A stretch of 64,000 nucleotides of DNA from DASRHK01 sp963776465 (GTDB lineage: Bacteria; Pseudomonadota; Gammaproteobacteria; Nevskiales; Nevskiaceae): contig CAVZMV010000002.1 of assembly GCA_963776465.1 (NCBI GenBank), positions 124,001 to 188,000 of the forward strand. Reading direction: 5' to 3'. The notes below the pieces were generated by a model. That model worked only from the letters and a program-made list of their open reading frames with translations, did no database searches and was not told where the DNA came from. Shown in pieces: positions 27,960 to 37,029 of the stretch. Position 1 is the first letter of the stretch, and each line of letters starts with the position of its first letter. A program made the translations under genes and the position numbers.

Positions 27960-29936
27960 TTAGTCAGCCCGGGTTGCCGTTTCTGCAAGATTGTCGGGAA
28001 TGTACTTGGCGTGCGCCTTCCTCAGATATGCCAGCTCGCTGTCGGAATCTGCTTGGTAGTCGAGTTGCTGACTGAAGAACTGCAAGCGCGCACGCGCGTC
28101 GTTAAGGATCTCCGCCCATGACTTTGCCCACACAGTGACATTCAGCGAATCGTTGTCGAAAACCAGCCCCTCAGGCCTGTCTTTCTGGCGAGCCTTCAGT
28201 TGCGCGTGGTCGTCCATTTCGTTTGCAACGACCAAGAAGGTCCACTTCGTGCGCTTCTGGTGGAAGCGCGCATCTTTCGCGACGGCAATCGCGTAACTTT
28301 CTATCTGTGACAAGACTTCGGAAGTAATCTTCGTGCTCGCACGTTTGAGTTCGACCACAAGATATTCGTGGGTGCCTTGGGTAGGCCGTATCGCTCGGGA
28401 TAGCATCAGATCGATCCGTCCCCCCTTATCTCCCTCCCGACGCACCGGTTCAAGGTCGTCCGAACGGCTGCCAAGGCGGTCAAGGTGGATGCGAAGCGCA
28501 TCTTCCAAGGTCTTTTCCGAGCCAGCTAGATTGAAGTCTTCCTTAAATATCCACGCCTCAGTCTCTAGTGCTTTATGGAGCTGATCTCGTTCGAGCAGCA
28601 GCTTCTTGGACCCTTTGTGGAACAGCAGGTCGTTCAGCGCCTCTACAAAGTTGAGGCGGCCCGCGACTAGCGTAGCGGACGAGATAATTTTCGACAGCGT
28701 GGTCTTCTGAAGCAGTCTGGCCAAGTCGTCCTGGTCATCCTTTTTTAGATTCAGCACCTGATCGATGATTATGCGAACGGACTCAGGGTTCTCGCGGATA
28801 GCTTGAGCCAGAAGGAGAAACGTGAACCTCTTAGAAGTCGTGGGCGCCTCCTCGAAAGACGGCAGGTGATCCTCGACGTTCACCGCGAGGATGTCGAAGA
28901 CCTGACGCTCGACTTGCTCTGAGGCTCCCACCTGAGCCTTTTCCTCGTAGGGATAAATGTTCTCTTTTTTCCAGCGTTCGATAGTCTCGCTTCGGCGCTG
29001 ATCAGCCCGGCGCTTGAAATGATCCTTTACTCGGCCCTTTACGGAACGGATGATGTCCGCTACGTCGCCGTTCATTTCACCCAATGCGAGTGCTCCGGTC
29101 GCGTCAAGCTCGCGGAACAGATCAGTTTTTACGTATACCGTGAAGTTGTAGCCCGGGGCCTTAATCTGCGGACCAATCCCGATCTCATGCAAAGCGACAC
29201 CCGCGGAATCGCAAAGCTGGAAAGCACGCTCCGTTGGAACTGACCACTCGATGATCGTCATCGACACAGGCACGTTCTTCCCACTTGGCAGCGGGATTTC
29301 GCCTAGCGGAAAGTCTTCTCTGTGCGTTTGGACCGTTTTTGGATCAATGCGCGTCCCGTTAAAGATCAGCGTCAGCCCGGGATATTCAGTCAGGTACGCT
29401 GCAAAAAGCTTTGTGAACTCGATATGCGCGTCGTCGGAGGTCAGGGATGGAAAGTTATTCGGCACATTGCGAACAATGACTGCCGTTCCCGACTCCGACG
29501 TCTCTGCGTCGCGCGGTTGAGAAGCATTGAACCCAGTGAGCTGGTTCGCTCGTCCTGTAATCGAATAGGTCTTCGCCTTGCCGCCATCCTGATACGTGGT
29601 GGTCCACTCGACCATCTCGCCGAGGGCGAATACCTTGAAGCGTCCCTTTCCGTTTTTACCGTGAAGCGCCCGCCCGTTGTACCGACCAGACTTTGCCTTC
29701 CAGGAGTCGCCGAGGCCGCCGAACAGGCTCTGCAGTCTGTTCCAAGCGATGCCATCGCCATCGTCGACAACGCGGATTGCATCAACGCCTCCTAGATTGT
29801 TCGAATCCAAAACGACCTTAACCTGCTGCGCCTTCGCATCGAAGGCGTTCCAGATGAGCTCGCAAACGGCGGCAACGGGCGTAGCGGCTGACAGCGATCT
29901 CAGGAAATCGGGCTTAGCCTCGACCTTGATATCCAT
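27960..29936 (-). CDS. GHKL (HSP90/MutL-type) ATPase with C-terminal PD-(D/E)XK nuclease domain
   Basis: A 658-residue protein. The N-box VCELIWNAFDA (E26, N30, D33), G1 box VDDGDGI (57-63) and G2 box GKNGKGRF (93-100) define a GHKL ATP-binding domain like those of MutL, HSP90 and MORC. Near residues 507-531, RIDLMLSRA and YLVVELKRA give the D...E-x-K metal site of a restriction-endonuclease fold. The middle is helical. Such ATP-gated clamp-nucleases occur in phage defence. Here the gene follows a mini-nitrilase by 6 nt, which implies a shared function. The start at 29936 is supported by the N-terminal match. Confidence 0.85.
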   Translation of the reverse strand: MDIKVEAKPDFLRSLSAATPVAAVCELIWNAFDAKAQQVKVVLDSNNLGGVDAIRVVDDGDGIAWNRLQSLFGGLGDSWKAKSGRYNGRALHGKNGKGRFKVFALGEMVEWTTTYQDGGKAKTYSITGRANQLTGFNASQPRDAETSESGTAVIVRNVPNNFPSLTSDDAHIEFTKLFAAYLTEYPGLTLIFNGTRIDPKTVQTHREDFPLGEIPLPSGKNVPVSMTIIEWSVPTERAFQLCDSAGVALHEIGIGPQIKAPGYNFTVYVKTDLFRELDATGALALGEMNGDVADIIRSVKGRVKDHFKRRADQRRSETIERWKKENIYPYEEKAQVGASEQVERQVFDILAVNVEDHLPSFEEAPTTSKRFTFLLLAQAIRENPESVRIIIDQVLNLKKDDQDDLARLLQKTTLSKIISSATLVAGRLNFVEALNDLLFHKGSKKLLLERDQLHKALETEAWIFKEDFNLAGSEKTLEDALRIHLDRLGSRSDDLEPVRREGDKGGRIDLMLSRAIRPTQGTHEYLVVELKRASTKITSEVLSQIESYAIAVAKDARFHQKRTKWTFLVVANEMDDHAQLKARQKDRPEGLVFDNDSLNVTVWAKSWAEILNDARARLQFFSQQLDYQADSDSELAYLRKAHAKYIPDNLAETATRAD

Positions 29937-29942
29937 CGGATG

Positions 29943-30593
29943 TTATCTCGGGTAGCTCGAACCGTTAGCGCGATGTCTGGCCACTATTTCCGGGCGGCCA
30001 TTGGGGACCAACGTCACAGGCTCGACGTCTCGTTGAACGGCGGCCTTCCTGCCGCCGGTGTCGGTCACGAAGCTTTTGTATCGATTTAGGTGCGTGGTTG
30101 TGTTGTTGCACAAAGCGACGTGCATCCCGGCAAATTGCGTGTATTGCATGTCGCCGGAGAACCAATAATCTCCCATGTCTGCAGGTATGCACAGCACCTT
30201 TATCGGAGCGGGGCTCGATAGTACCCGCGCGCGAATGGCCGCCGCGAACTTTACGTGGTCCACATCCATGCAAACAACAAGACCAACGCAGATTGCCGCG
30301 TCTTCGAACACCGGCATCTGCTCCGCATTTCCGGATCCATGCGTTCTCCCATCCGACAGAACCTTCAGATAGCTGACAAGCAAGCGACCACGCCGCAGCA
30401 GCACCCCCCGGCTGTACCCACGATCGGCGAAGGCGCCGACAACAACCGCTGTGGGCCATGCGATGCTCGCCTGTTGAAGGTCAAGACGTTCGGCTCCTTC
30501 GGGAAAGACAATCACAGTGCAGAATGGGGGAACCTCTTGCGCGCTCCTGACACATGCGATCTTGAGAACCGCCATTGCTGCTCCCACAACCAC
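29943..30593 (-). CDS. Short nitrilase-superfamily (carbon-nitrogen hydrolase) protein
   Basis: A 216-residue protein with a reduced nitrilase fold. The Glu-Lys-Cys triad is recognisable as IVFPEGAE (E32), LLVSYLKVL (K77) and VGLVVCMDVDH (C108), followed by IKVLCIPADMGDYWF and HVALCNNT. Canonical members have about 270 residues, so the fold is trimmed at the N-terminus. The start could also be ATG 30575. The family hydrolyses or condenses amides and nitriles. The substrate is unknown. Its gene ends 6 nt before the GHKL ATPase-nuclease start, so it may make or remove a small molecule for that protein (inference). Confidence 0.7.
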   Translation of the reverse strand: MVVGAAMAVLKIACVRSAQEVPPFCTVIVFPEGAERLDLQQASIAWPTAVVVGAFADRGYSRGVLLRRGRLLVSYLKVLSDGRTHGSGNAEQMPVFEDAAICVGLVVCMDVDHVKFAAAIRARVLSSPAPIKVLCIPADMGDYWFSGDMQYTQFAGMHVALCNNTTTHLNRYKSFVTDTGGRKAAVQRDVEPVTLVPNGRPEIVARHRANGSSYPR

Positions 30594-30722
30594 CAGAAGC
30601 TCTGGCCCCGCATTCTAAGGCGGCGCAGGCTCGCCAAATGCGCCACTCCCCTCACCAGAGTAAATGAGTTGGGCCTACAGCCATCAACTTGGTTGCTTGA
30701 AACCGGCAGCCGCGAAGGGGGT

Positions 30723-30745
30723 AATAACCAGCGGTTATTCGTGAC
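30723..30745. repeat. GATAAC palindrome family, copy 3
   Basis: AATAACC-AGC-GGTTATT followed by CGTGAC, 13 nt beyond the stop of the leftward HEPN gene. Its 3' half matches copy 1. Confidence 0.5.
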
Positions 30746-30758
30746 TCTGATTGCCCTC

Positions 30759-31364
30759 TCAACCAACAGACTCCAGGTTTTGTCTTGCAACGTATTCGTT
30801 CAGCCGCTCGAAAAGTCTTGTGACTCTCCGCACTAGTTCGTCTATGACGCCGATGACTTGCAGAGATTCAATCGCCCAGTATCTGCCGTGCGCAATCCAA
30901 TGCCGTATGGAGATGCAGGGCTTGAGGGCTCCAATTGCGGACACATACCGATTCCACTCGTCTTTCGGAAGGTCCGCCTGAACCGCCTCTTTCCAAGCAT
31001 CAAGAATGCCGTCTTCGCCGAACGGTATCTTCCACTCGGGATCAAAAGCGTCAAACAAGAGTTTGAGCTTTTGTCCAATGGTATTGCTCGCGTCCAAGCG
31101 TCTTTGTCGAGCATCACTCCTTAGGCGAGACTCGCAAGATGCGACGATGGAGAGATAGGTCGATAGCTGCAGTTCGTCTTCGGCATTAGAGAAGAAAACG
31201 TCGAAGTCACGCTCTGTGAAGTAAGCGTAGCGGTCCGCCAATGCTTGCCCTTGAACGAAGTGCTGCAGTGCTTCGAATTTTTCGCGGATCAATCCCTCAC
31301 GGCAGGCTTCCATCCAGTCCAGGCAGGCCTGGACTGGCATGTATTCGCGGCTATCTAGGATCAC
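30759..31364 (-). CDS. HEPN-like protein (possible RNase)
   Basis: A 201-residue, almost wholly helical protein. Near the C-terminus CISIRHWIAHGRYW provides the R-x4-H pattern typical of HEPN ribonucleases, preceded by a long helical bundle (TYLSIVASCESRL). It may cut RNA in a toxin or abortive-infection role. Its ATG overlaps the stop of the preceding 165-residue gene (ATGA), so the two are made together, as in toxin-antitoxin or sensor-effector pairs. No nucleotidyltransferase (MNT-type) signature was seen in the partner. Confidence 0.65.
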   Translation of the reverse strand: MILDSREYMPVQACLDWMEACREGLIREKFEALQHFVQGQALADRYAYFTERDFDVFFSNAEDELQLSTYLSIVASCESRLRSDARQRRLDASNTIGQKLKLLFDAFDPEWKIPFGEDGILDAWKEAVQADLPKDEWNRYVSAIGALKPCISIRHWIAHGRYWAIESLQVIGVIDELVRRVTRLFERLNEYVARQNLESVG

Positions 31365-31858
31365 CTGATGCCGCTAGTCGACAAAAAGACTTGCTGAAAG
31401 GCTGATTCGTCCAGGGGTAGTGGCTTCTTGTCCTTGCCAACGACGTACCACTTCGCTTGCTTGATTTGTTCGTGGCTCAGAAGGCTTTGGTCCTTTGTCA
31501 GCAGTATGAGAGTCGAAACTCCACGGGGACCTTCCACGTCAACGCGCCCCAAGCCCCCCACAATTAGCGTGCCCTTAGGTCGCACTGACGCCTTTGGCAA
31601 ACCTCCTACCCAAATCTTCATTACCGGTGCTTGGTAGGAGCCGATAAATTGCTCGGTGAGGTGCACCTCTTCATTCTGGATTTGCACAGTCCCATCAACG
31701 ATGAGCAGCTGAAGCCAACCTCGTATTTCATCGAAAAGGTCCCGCAGAGCCTCAATCCAAGCGTTCTTCCGAGCTGTCCAATCAATCTGAACAGCGGCGG
31801 ATTCGCTGGCATGTTTCTTTACCAGGTCAACAAACGATTTGTCTGACATATTTCGCAT
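31361..31858 (-). CDS. Hypothetical partner of the HEPN-like protein (165 aa)
   Basis: Residues 25-60 form a helix (WIEALRDLFDEIRGWLQ), followed by a beta-rich region (TVQIQNEEVHLTEQFIGSY; TLIVGGLGRVDVEGPRG; LILLTKDQSLL). No family recognised. Gene order (this gene first, HEPN second, 4-nt overlap) suits an antitoxin or a sensor. A second ATG four codons in (MSDKSF) may be the true start. Confidence 0.6.
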   Translation of the reverse strand: MRNMSDKSFVDLVKKHASESAAVQIDWTARKNAWIEALRDLFDEIRGWLQLLIVDGTVQIQNEEVHLTEQFIGSYQAPVMKIWVGGLPKASVRPKGTLIVGGLGRVDVEGPRGVSTLILLTKDQSLLSHEQIKQAKWYVVGKDKKPLPLDESAFQQVFLSTSGIR

Positions 31859-32214
31859 TCACCGGCTTCGTAAAGGGTGAATGTTACGCCTACTCAGGGG
31901 GGGGGTAGCGGTGCGCCTTGGGCTAAGACAAACCGTAGGCCGGAGGTGTGATAACTAGGGATTCTGCTGCCCATGACTCCGTTTGACAAAGCCGTCATGG
32001 CGCAACAGAGAGTTGGCGACGTACACCGCTCTTATTCACCCGCGGAGTCACGTTCCGAATGAACCGCAGCGACCGCGTCGCTGTAGTAGGCAATTGGACC
32101 CAAGGTCAGTTAATGCTTTGGTGGTGCCGTGGAATAAAGTGACCGCCCCGCCGATGAGACGCACGCGCCCTGGTTACTACCGGCGGCCTGATATTGAGCC
32201 CGCAGCCAGGATCG
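31859..32214. other. Intergenic region, no gene seen
   Basis: Between two leftward units. It contains a run of nine Gs (about 31898-31906) and a fragment GTGATAACTAGGG related to the GATAAC palindromes, but no convincing frame, RNA gene or terminator. Confidence 0.4.
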
Positions 32215-32932
32215 TCACTGACCAGGCACCGACATTGCTTCGATTTCTGCCAGCGAAGGGTTTGTCCGCTCAATTTCTTCGGCCAGCCTCTCAAACGCCA
32301 TCTCAGATTGCGCGGGCTGAGTCGCGCGGACCTCTGCTATCGCCCCTTGGACTATAGGGATCGGGAAAGGAAGCGTGCTCATGTTCTGGACCGTGATCTT
32401 CCCCTCATCTGCGATGACGACTTCGGTGTTTGGACCAGCCGATGACCGCACGACGGCCAACTGACTCTCGCGCTGATCTGGACGGAATGGAGGCAGCGGG
32501 ACGACCTGCAGGGTCCCCCAGCGCGGTCCGAAGTGATAGACCGCTCCGTACATAATCTTTGCCTTGAGGCTATCAACGTTCGAGGCGCGCATCGCTGTAT
32601 AGAACGCTCTATGCACGTCGCGCCATGCCCGCACTTTCTGTTCACATGCGACGTCGTGTATTACCGATGCCGCTCGATAATCGCCCTCGTACGGACCTCC
32701 GATAATCGACCATGCAAGTTGAGGTATCGACGCGCCATTTACGATCGATCCCTTTGGCGCGATCCAGTGGATACCGTCTGGGCCCGAGTACCTGGAACTC
32801 CTGGAGAAGCACCATATCCCGCGGGCCGAGCCATTTCGTGACTACCTCGCCTTTGAATGAGCCCCACTCGCCTCCCCAGGAGGACAACGGCACCAGTAAA
32901 ATCAATGCAGCCATCAGACCCTGTCGTTTCAT
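32215..32932 (-). pseudogene. DUF1353-like protein with signal peptide, frameshifted
   Basis: The start at 32932 follows an RBS GGGGGAT and encodes a signal peptide (MKRQGLMAALILLVPLSSWG), then WGSFKGEVVTKWLGPRDMVLL. At about 32779-32785 the frame changes. Removing one base gives DGIHWIAPKGSIVNGASIP, then SVIHDVACEQKVRAWRDVHRAFYTAM, the core of DUF1353 with its histidine-aspartate pair, continuing to the stop at 32215. DUF1353 is usually a cytoplasmic phage-related protein, so an exported version is unusual. It is the last gene of the exported-protein operon. The insertion is next to a GGGCCC run and may be an assembly error. Confidence 0.75.
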
Positions 32933-33041
32933 TCTGTTATCCCCCAGCCCGGCGATACTTGCCGATCCGTACCTGAGCCGTCCTCCAGAACTACAGCTCA
33001 AGCGGACCTTTTAAACCGCGCTTCGCATGACCATCCTTCAG

Positions 33042-34340
33042 TCAACTGGCTGGCTGACCGTCGGCATTGCACTTGGCAAACGATTCGAGCGCGTCAATGT
33101 TTTCCTTCCGCTGTTCATCGCTGTTGCAGGTCAACGGATATGGAAGCATTCTGCCTACACCGTTTATTTTTACGCACGCAATACCCTTTGCTGCGCGATC
33201 GGCAACTGACGCATCGATCAGGGCTGCGGGCGCCGACGGTCGATCTTCGCAATCCTTATTTGTGAGTCGATTGACCGCTCCGTCGGAGACGGACCAATGT
33301 GCCATTGCCCTCGAATTTGTTGGGTGGTCCTCTGCGGGGTGGCGCGGAACGTCATACCCCGCTGCGCGAACTTGCTCGATCATCCAGCGCAACGGGATTT
33401 CGGACAGAGCATCTTCCCCCACGTAGCCGCCCCCAACATCTGAGTGCGCTCCACTGAAGTATCTCTCGTCGATCGTCGTTGTAAGCCGCGTTTTGTGTCC
33501 CGGGTATATGGTCGACGTGTCGTCGTGGCATATCGGCAGCGAGATAAAGCGATTTCGCTTCTCGTCAAGCGAAATGGCATGCGCAATATGCTTTATCGTT
33601 GGATACGTATCGAGTTTGTAACGCGTCGTACCGACCTCTTTGCACCGACCAGCTCTGAAATTGTCGGACTTCCATAGCGAACCTGGGACAGTATCGAATA
33701 GTCCCAGAAAGGCTATCTCGGCGGATTGCACACTGTAGCCACGCATAGTCCGCAAAGATTCGACCCGCCCTTTCATGGGCGGCGCACTTCCCGGCGACCA
33801 ACCAGACCAGTCGACATCTGCGCTTTGTTTAGTCTCGTCAATGATGTCGTTCGCGATCTCGAAGTAATCGTCTTCCGATGATTGCGAGCCTAGAATTGGC
33901 AATCCCGCGTTTGAGATTAGACCTGCCAAAGCACGAGCCTCAAAGGCGCCTCGACTGAATCCGAGAATGAACACCTTATCTCGCGGAGACTCGTAGTTGC
34001 GTGCAATGAATCCGTACGCCTCACGCATTCTCCGCTCCATCCCGGTCCCCAACGCGCCGCCTAGAAATCGGTTCTCGTCTGAACCGACACCCTTGTGCCA
34101 CATGACGACATTCGAATGTCGTGCATCGTTTATCAAGAGTTGCGCAAGCTTATGTATGTTCGTATCGGATTCCGCCGTGTTCCCGGTCCCGTCAAGGAAC
34201 ACAAAGATCGCCTTCGCAGGCGGTACCTTGTGGTCCGAGAGGATGGGCTTCGCGCCGCCGCATGCGGTAAGCGTAGCGGTAGAAAACATGACGCCGACAC
34301 GCAAGGCGATGCGAAGCAGAATGCACAGAGACCTTTTCAT
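33042..34340 (-). CDS. DUF2235 (Tle1-like) lipase, lipoprotein
   Basis: A 432-residue alpha/beta hydrolase of the DUF2235 group, which includes T6SS phospholipase effectors of the Tle1 type. FVFLDGTGN (residues 47-54) and ILGFSRGAFEARALAG (nucleophile S129 in GFSRG) are diagnostic. GLFDTVPG and SGAHSDVGGGY supply the acid and histidine region. The N-terminus is a lipoprotein signal with lipobox LTAC (C27), unlike T6SS effectors, which lack one. It should therefore sit in the envelope and may act on phospholipids there. RBS GGGGGATTGA. It lies between an outer-membrane-like gene and a DUF1353-like gene. Confidence 0.88.
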   Translation of the reverse strand: MKRSLCILLRIALRVGVMFSTATLTACGGAKPILSDHKVPPAKAIFVFLDGTGNTAESDTNIHKLAQLLINDARHSNVVMWHKGVGSDENRFLGGALGTGMERRMREAYGFIARNYESPRDKVFILGFSRGAFEARALAGLISNAGLPILGSQSSEDDYFEIANDIIDETKQSADVDWSGWSPGSAPPMKGRVESLRTMRGYSVQSAEIAFLGLFDTVPGSLWKSDNFRAGRCKEVGTTRYKLDTYPTIKHIAHAISLDEKRNRFISLPICHDDTSTIYPGHKTRLTTTIDERYFSGAHSDVGGGYVGEDALSEIPLRWMIEQVRAAGYDVPRHPAEDHPTNSRAMAHWSVSDGAVNRLTNKDCEDRPSAPAALIDASVADRAAKGIACVKINGVGRMLPYPLTCNSDEQRKENIDALESFAKCNADGQPAS

Positions 34341-34371
34341 TCAATCCCCCATTTGCTCGTAATGCTGACGT

Positions 34372-35193
34372 CTACATTGAGTACCCTAGGTAAAATGACA
34401 CCCACGGTTTGTCCACGGTTTTGTCGAGCCCACGATCGCTCTTGCTGAGAAAATCCTTGCCCAGAACGAGTCCAGCATTGAAGGACTGATTCTTCGAACT
34501 CGTTAGGACCAATCCGATGGCGGTCGAAAGCGCCGCCTTCGTCTGCGTATCTCCCTCGCCGCTCACTGGAACCAGAGCAAGTCCGCCAGATACGATTGGT
34601 GTAAAGGTCATACCAAACCAGAACGGCAGTCTGACGCCAATGTAGGGGGCTATAGTCGACGACGCCTTGATGCTCCTATCGCCGCCGAGATAGAACTTGA
34701 ATGGGACTACTAGCCCGCCAAAGGCGACTCCCGAAAAACTCGTGTCGTAACCTTGTAGCGTCTTCTTGTCGACGGAGTATTGGATGCCTTCTGCTACCCG
34801 CCGATCCGCCGAACAGCCTCCGTCGCGTGTAGGGTCTACGGCAACCGCCTTCGCCCTGCCCGCGGCTCGATCACTGAGCGTTTCTGTCAAAGGCTTGTCA
34901 TCCTCAGTCGCGACATGGGTAAATCTCAGTGTTAATTGTTGCCCATTGTCGTGCGAGACCTTTGCGACCGACCCTGCGGTCGCGCACCAACGAACATTGT
35001 TTGTTTCATTTTCCTGTCCAAAGACGTAAAAAGGTTCGACATTCACCTTTAAGCGCACTTTGTCCCCGTCCAGTCGACCCTGATCCGTCGGATAGCTCGG
35101 TTGTCCCGCCCCGGGTTCACTCGCCGATGCGACCCCGACAACTGCGCACAAGCACGCTCCGCAAATGGTGGTCTTCAGAAAATGTGATCGCAT
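34372..35193 (-). CDS. Exported hypothetical protein, outer-membrane-like
   Basis: A 273-residue protein with a cleavable signal peptide (CGACLCAVVGVASASEP). The C-terminal half has repeated amphipathic strands (VAFGGLVVPFKFYLGG; IAPYIGVRLPFWFGMTF; FNAGLVLGKDFLS) and ends in a strand, WVSFYLGYSM, suggesting a beta-barrel or beta-sandwich anchor. The N-terminal half carries cysteines and a VEPFYVFGQENETNN segment. No family recognised. It is co-transcribed with the metallophosphoesterase (21-nt gap) and the lipase (31-nt gap). Confidence 0.7.
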   Translation of the reverse strand: MRSHFLKTTICGACLCAVVGVASASEPGAGQPSYPTDQGRLDGDKVRLKVNVEPFYVFGQENETNNVRWCATAGSVAKVSHDNGQQLTLRFTHVATEDDKPLTETLSDRAAGRAKAVAVDPTRDGGCSADRRVAEGIQYSVDKKTLQGYDTSFSGVAFGGLVVPFKFYLGGDRSIKASSTIAPYIGVRLPFWFGMTFTPIVSGGLALVPVSGEGDTQTKAALSTAIGLVLTSSKNQSFNAGLVLGKDFLSKSDRGLDKTVDKPWVSFYLGYSM

Positions 35194-35214
35194 AATGCCT
35201 CCCTTAATTGTTCT

Positions 35215-37029
35215 TTATCGAACGCTCGCCTTTTGCATGTCAGGCGCTGCCGGCAACACATAGCCGTCAACTTCAGTCTGCTTGAGGATGTCTCGGATGA
35301 CTTCCTGCGGCGTAGACGCCCAAACAGCAATCGCCGCCGTGCATAAGCGCGCGCGCCTGAGCCGCTCGATAGCGGTTGCGCTCAGCGTAGCCCCTCCGAA
35401 TGGGGACATCATTTGTTCAGCTGCCTGCATGATGCGGCCCTTCCCCTGCACGGAGCATTCGACGCTTTCACCCTCGTCGCATGTTGCCAAAAACCTCAAT
35501 TTGCCTACCACGGCTTGTTTAGATGTCAGGAGGCGTTGCTGGTTATCGCCGAGGCGATAGGTCAACGACATCGGTTCGTCGTCAGGTAGCGAGTTAACCA
35601 ACCGTGCGAACGCGGCGAGTTGAGGGTCAAGCTCCTGATGCTTACTCTGCCAAAAAGCGAGCCAGTGCCCCACGGCGCTCACGAGTGCAATGGGCTTGCT
35701 GAACAGCGCGGGCACGTTAGCTAGCCGATCACTTTCGGATGACTGCCGTTCGATCGAATCGATTTCGTCCGGACTGGGCAAGCGTTCTGTGCAACGCAGC
35801 GATTTTGGGTCGAGCACAATGCGTTGCGACCTGGCAAGAAATCGTCCGTCCGCCAGCCGTTCGATCGACAAATCGCGGAAATACGTCGGCGCGTCAATGA
35901 GTGACCCAATATTTAGCTCAACGACCTCCACACCTCCACGAACTTGCTGGCTCCAATACCCCTTGTGCGTATGTGCTGTTACGACAAGTCTGAGAAATCG
36001 TGCGTCTTTGAAGACCCGATCCAAGTCTTCGCTTTGCGGCCAATGCGGGAGGTCGTGGTGCCCAATGAGCAGAAACTTCGAATTGGCTGGGAGCCACCTG
36101 ACTATTTTCGCCACGGCCTCAAGTTGCGCCGCCGAAAACCCACCCTCTACCCCTGCCCACGTCGAGAACGGACTGAATATGGGTTGCTTCTGGTAGCTGG
36201 ACGTATCTAAAGCTACGACGTAGATCGGCAGGTCGGTTGGTCGCTTCCACGCTGGCAGGCGACGCGCTTGCACGACGTACGACGCCCAGGGCCGGGCGAG
36301 ATCTACACCCCAAAGCATGCAGTCCGTTTGGTTTCTGGGATCGCATGAGACACCACTGCCCATAGCTCTCCCAGCCGGAAGAATATCGCGCTGCAATGCA
36401 ACGTAATTCTTCAACACCTGCTCTTTTGCTAGGTGGTGGTCCGGTATCGGGTAATACCGGCCTGCATTGCAAACCTCGATCCAATAGCCCTTGTTGTAAC
36501 GGCTGTCGTCACTCGCATAGAAATTGCCCACGATGAATCCATCGTGGTTGCCTGGCACAAACATCCAAGGCCGGCTAGTCGACCTCATGACGGCGGCGAA
36601 GATGTCCCATTCCGAAGAGCAGGAAACGTCAAGCGCATCCCCCAGGTGAATGATCATCCCGAACTCGCTAGCCTGGACAATCGATTCCTGGAGTAGGACA
36701 GGCGCGCCTATTACTGCCTGGGCTGTCCTGATAGTCACCGGAACGAACTCGTCTCCGGCGCGCGACCACCACCGGCTAGCGGTGCCACGGCTTTCATGAA
36801 GTTGCGAATCGGCTATGAGAGCTATCGGCGCGGTTACAGGCTCGCCTCGTTGCGGGGCGGCTTTAGTGATCAGCAAGCCACGGCCCGGACTACAGGCCGA
36901 CAGCGGTACGAGATAGGCGCCGATCACCGCGACAGCAAAAATACGACGACATGCTTTGGTTAAAGCCGGCTCGTCTCGCCCGGTGGCGACCGTGGCAGCG
37001 GCGGCTAGCATGGAAGCCAACCTGCGCAT
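35215..37029 (-). CDS. Calcineurin-like metallophosphoesterase lipoprotein
   Basis: A 604-residue protein. The signal ends in a lipobox, LSAC (C46). The metallophosphoesterase motifs occur in order: ALIADSQLH (D74, H78), IHLGDALD, FVPGNHDGF, LIGHHDLPHWP and TAHTHKGYWS, giving a two-metal site. It would hydrolyse phosphate esters at the cell envelope. The last 200 residues are a separate helical region. First gene of the leftward exported-protein operon. Its start follows the RBS GGGGGAATTGA and the structured leader at 37030-37187. The long leader before the lipobox suggests that the start may be the second in-frame Met. Confidence 0.88.
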   Translation of the reverse strand: MRRLASMLAAAATVATGRDEPALTKACRRIFAVAVIGAYLVPLSACSPGRGLLITKAAPQRGEPVTAPIALIADSQLHESRGTASRWWSRAGDEFVPVTIRTAQAVIGAPVLLQESIVQASEFGMIIHLGDALDVSCSSEWDIFAAVMRSTSRPWMFVPGNHDGFIVGNFYASDDSRYNKGYWIEVCNAGRYYPIPDHHLAKEQVLKNYVALQRDILPAGRAMGSGVSCDPRNQTDCMLWGVDLARPWASYVVQARRLPAWKRPTDLPIYVVALDTSSYQKQPIFSPFSTWAGVEGGFSAAQLEAVAKIVRWLPANSKFLLIGHHDLPHWPQSEDLDRVFKDARFLRLVVTAHTHKGYWSQQVRGGVEVVELNIGSLIDAPTYFRDLSIERLADGRFLARSQRIVLDPKSLRCTERLPSPDEIDSIERQSSESDRLANVPALFSKPIALVSAVGHWLAFWQSKHQELDPQLAAFARLVNSLPDDEPMSLTYRLGDNQQRLLTSKQAVVGKLRFLATCDEGESVECSVQGKGRIMQAAEQMMSPFGGATLSATAIERLRRARLCTAAIAVWASTPQEVIRDILKQTEVDGYVLPAAPDMQKASVR

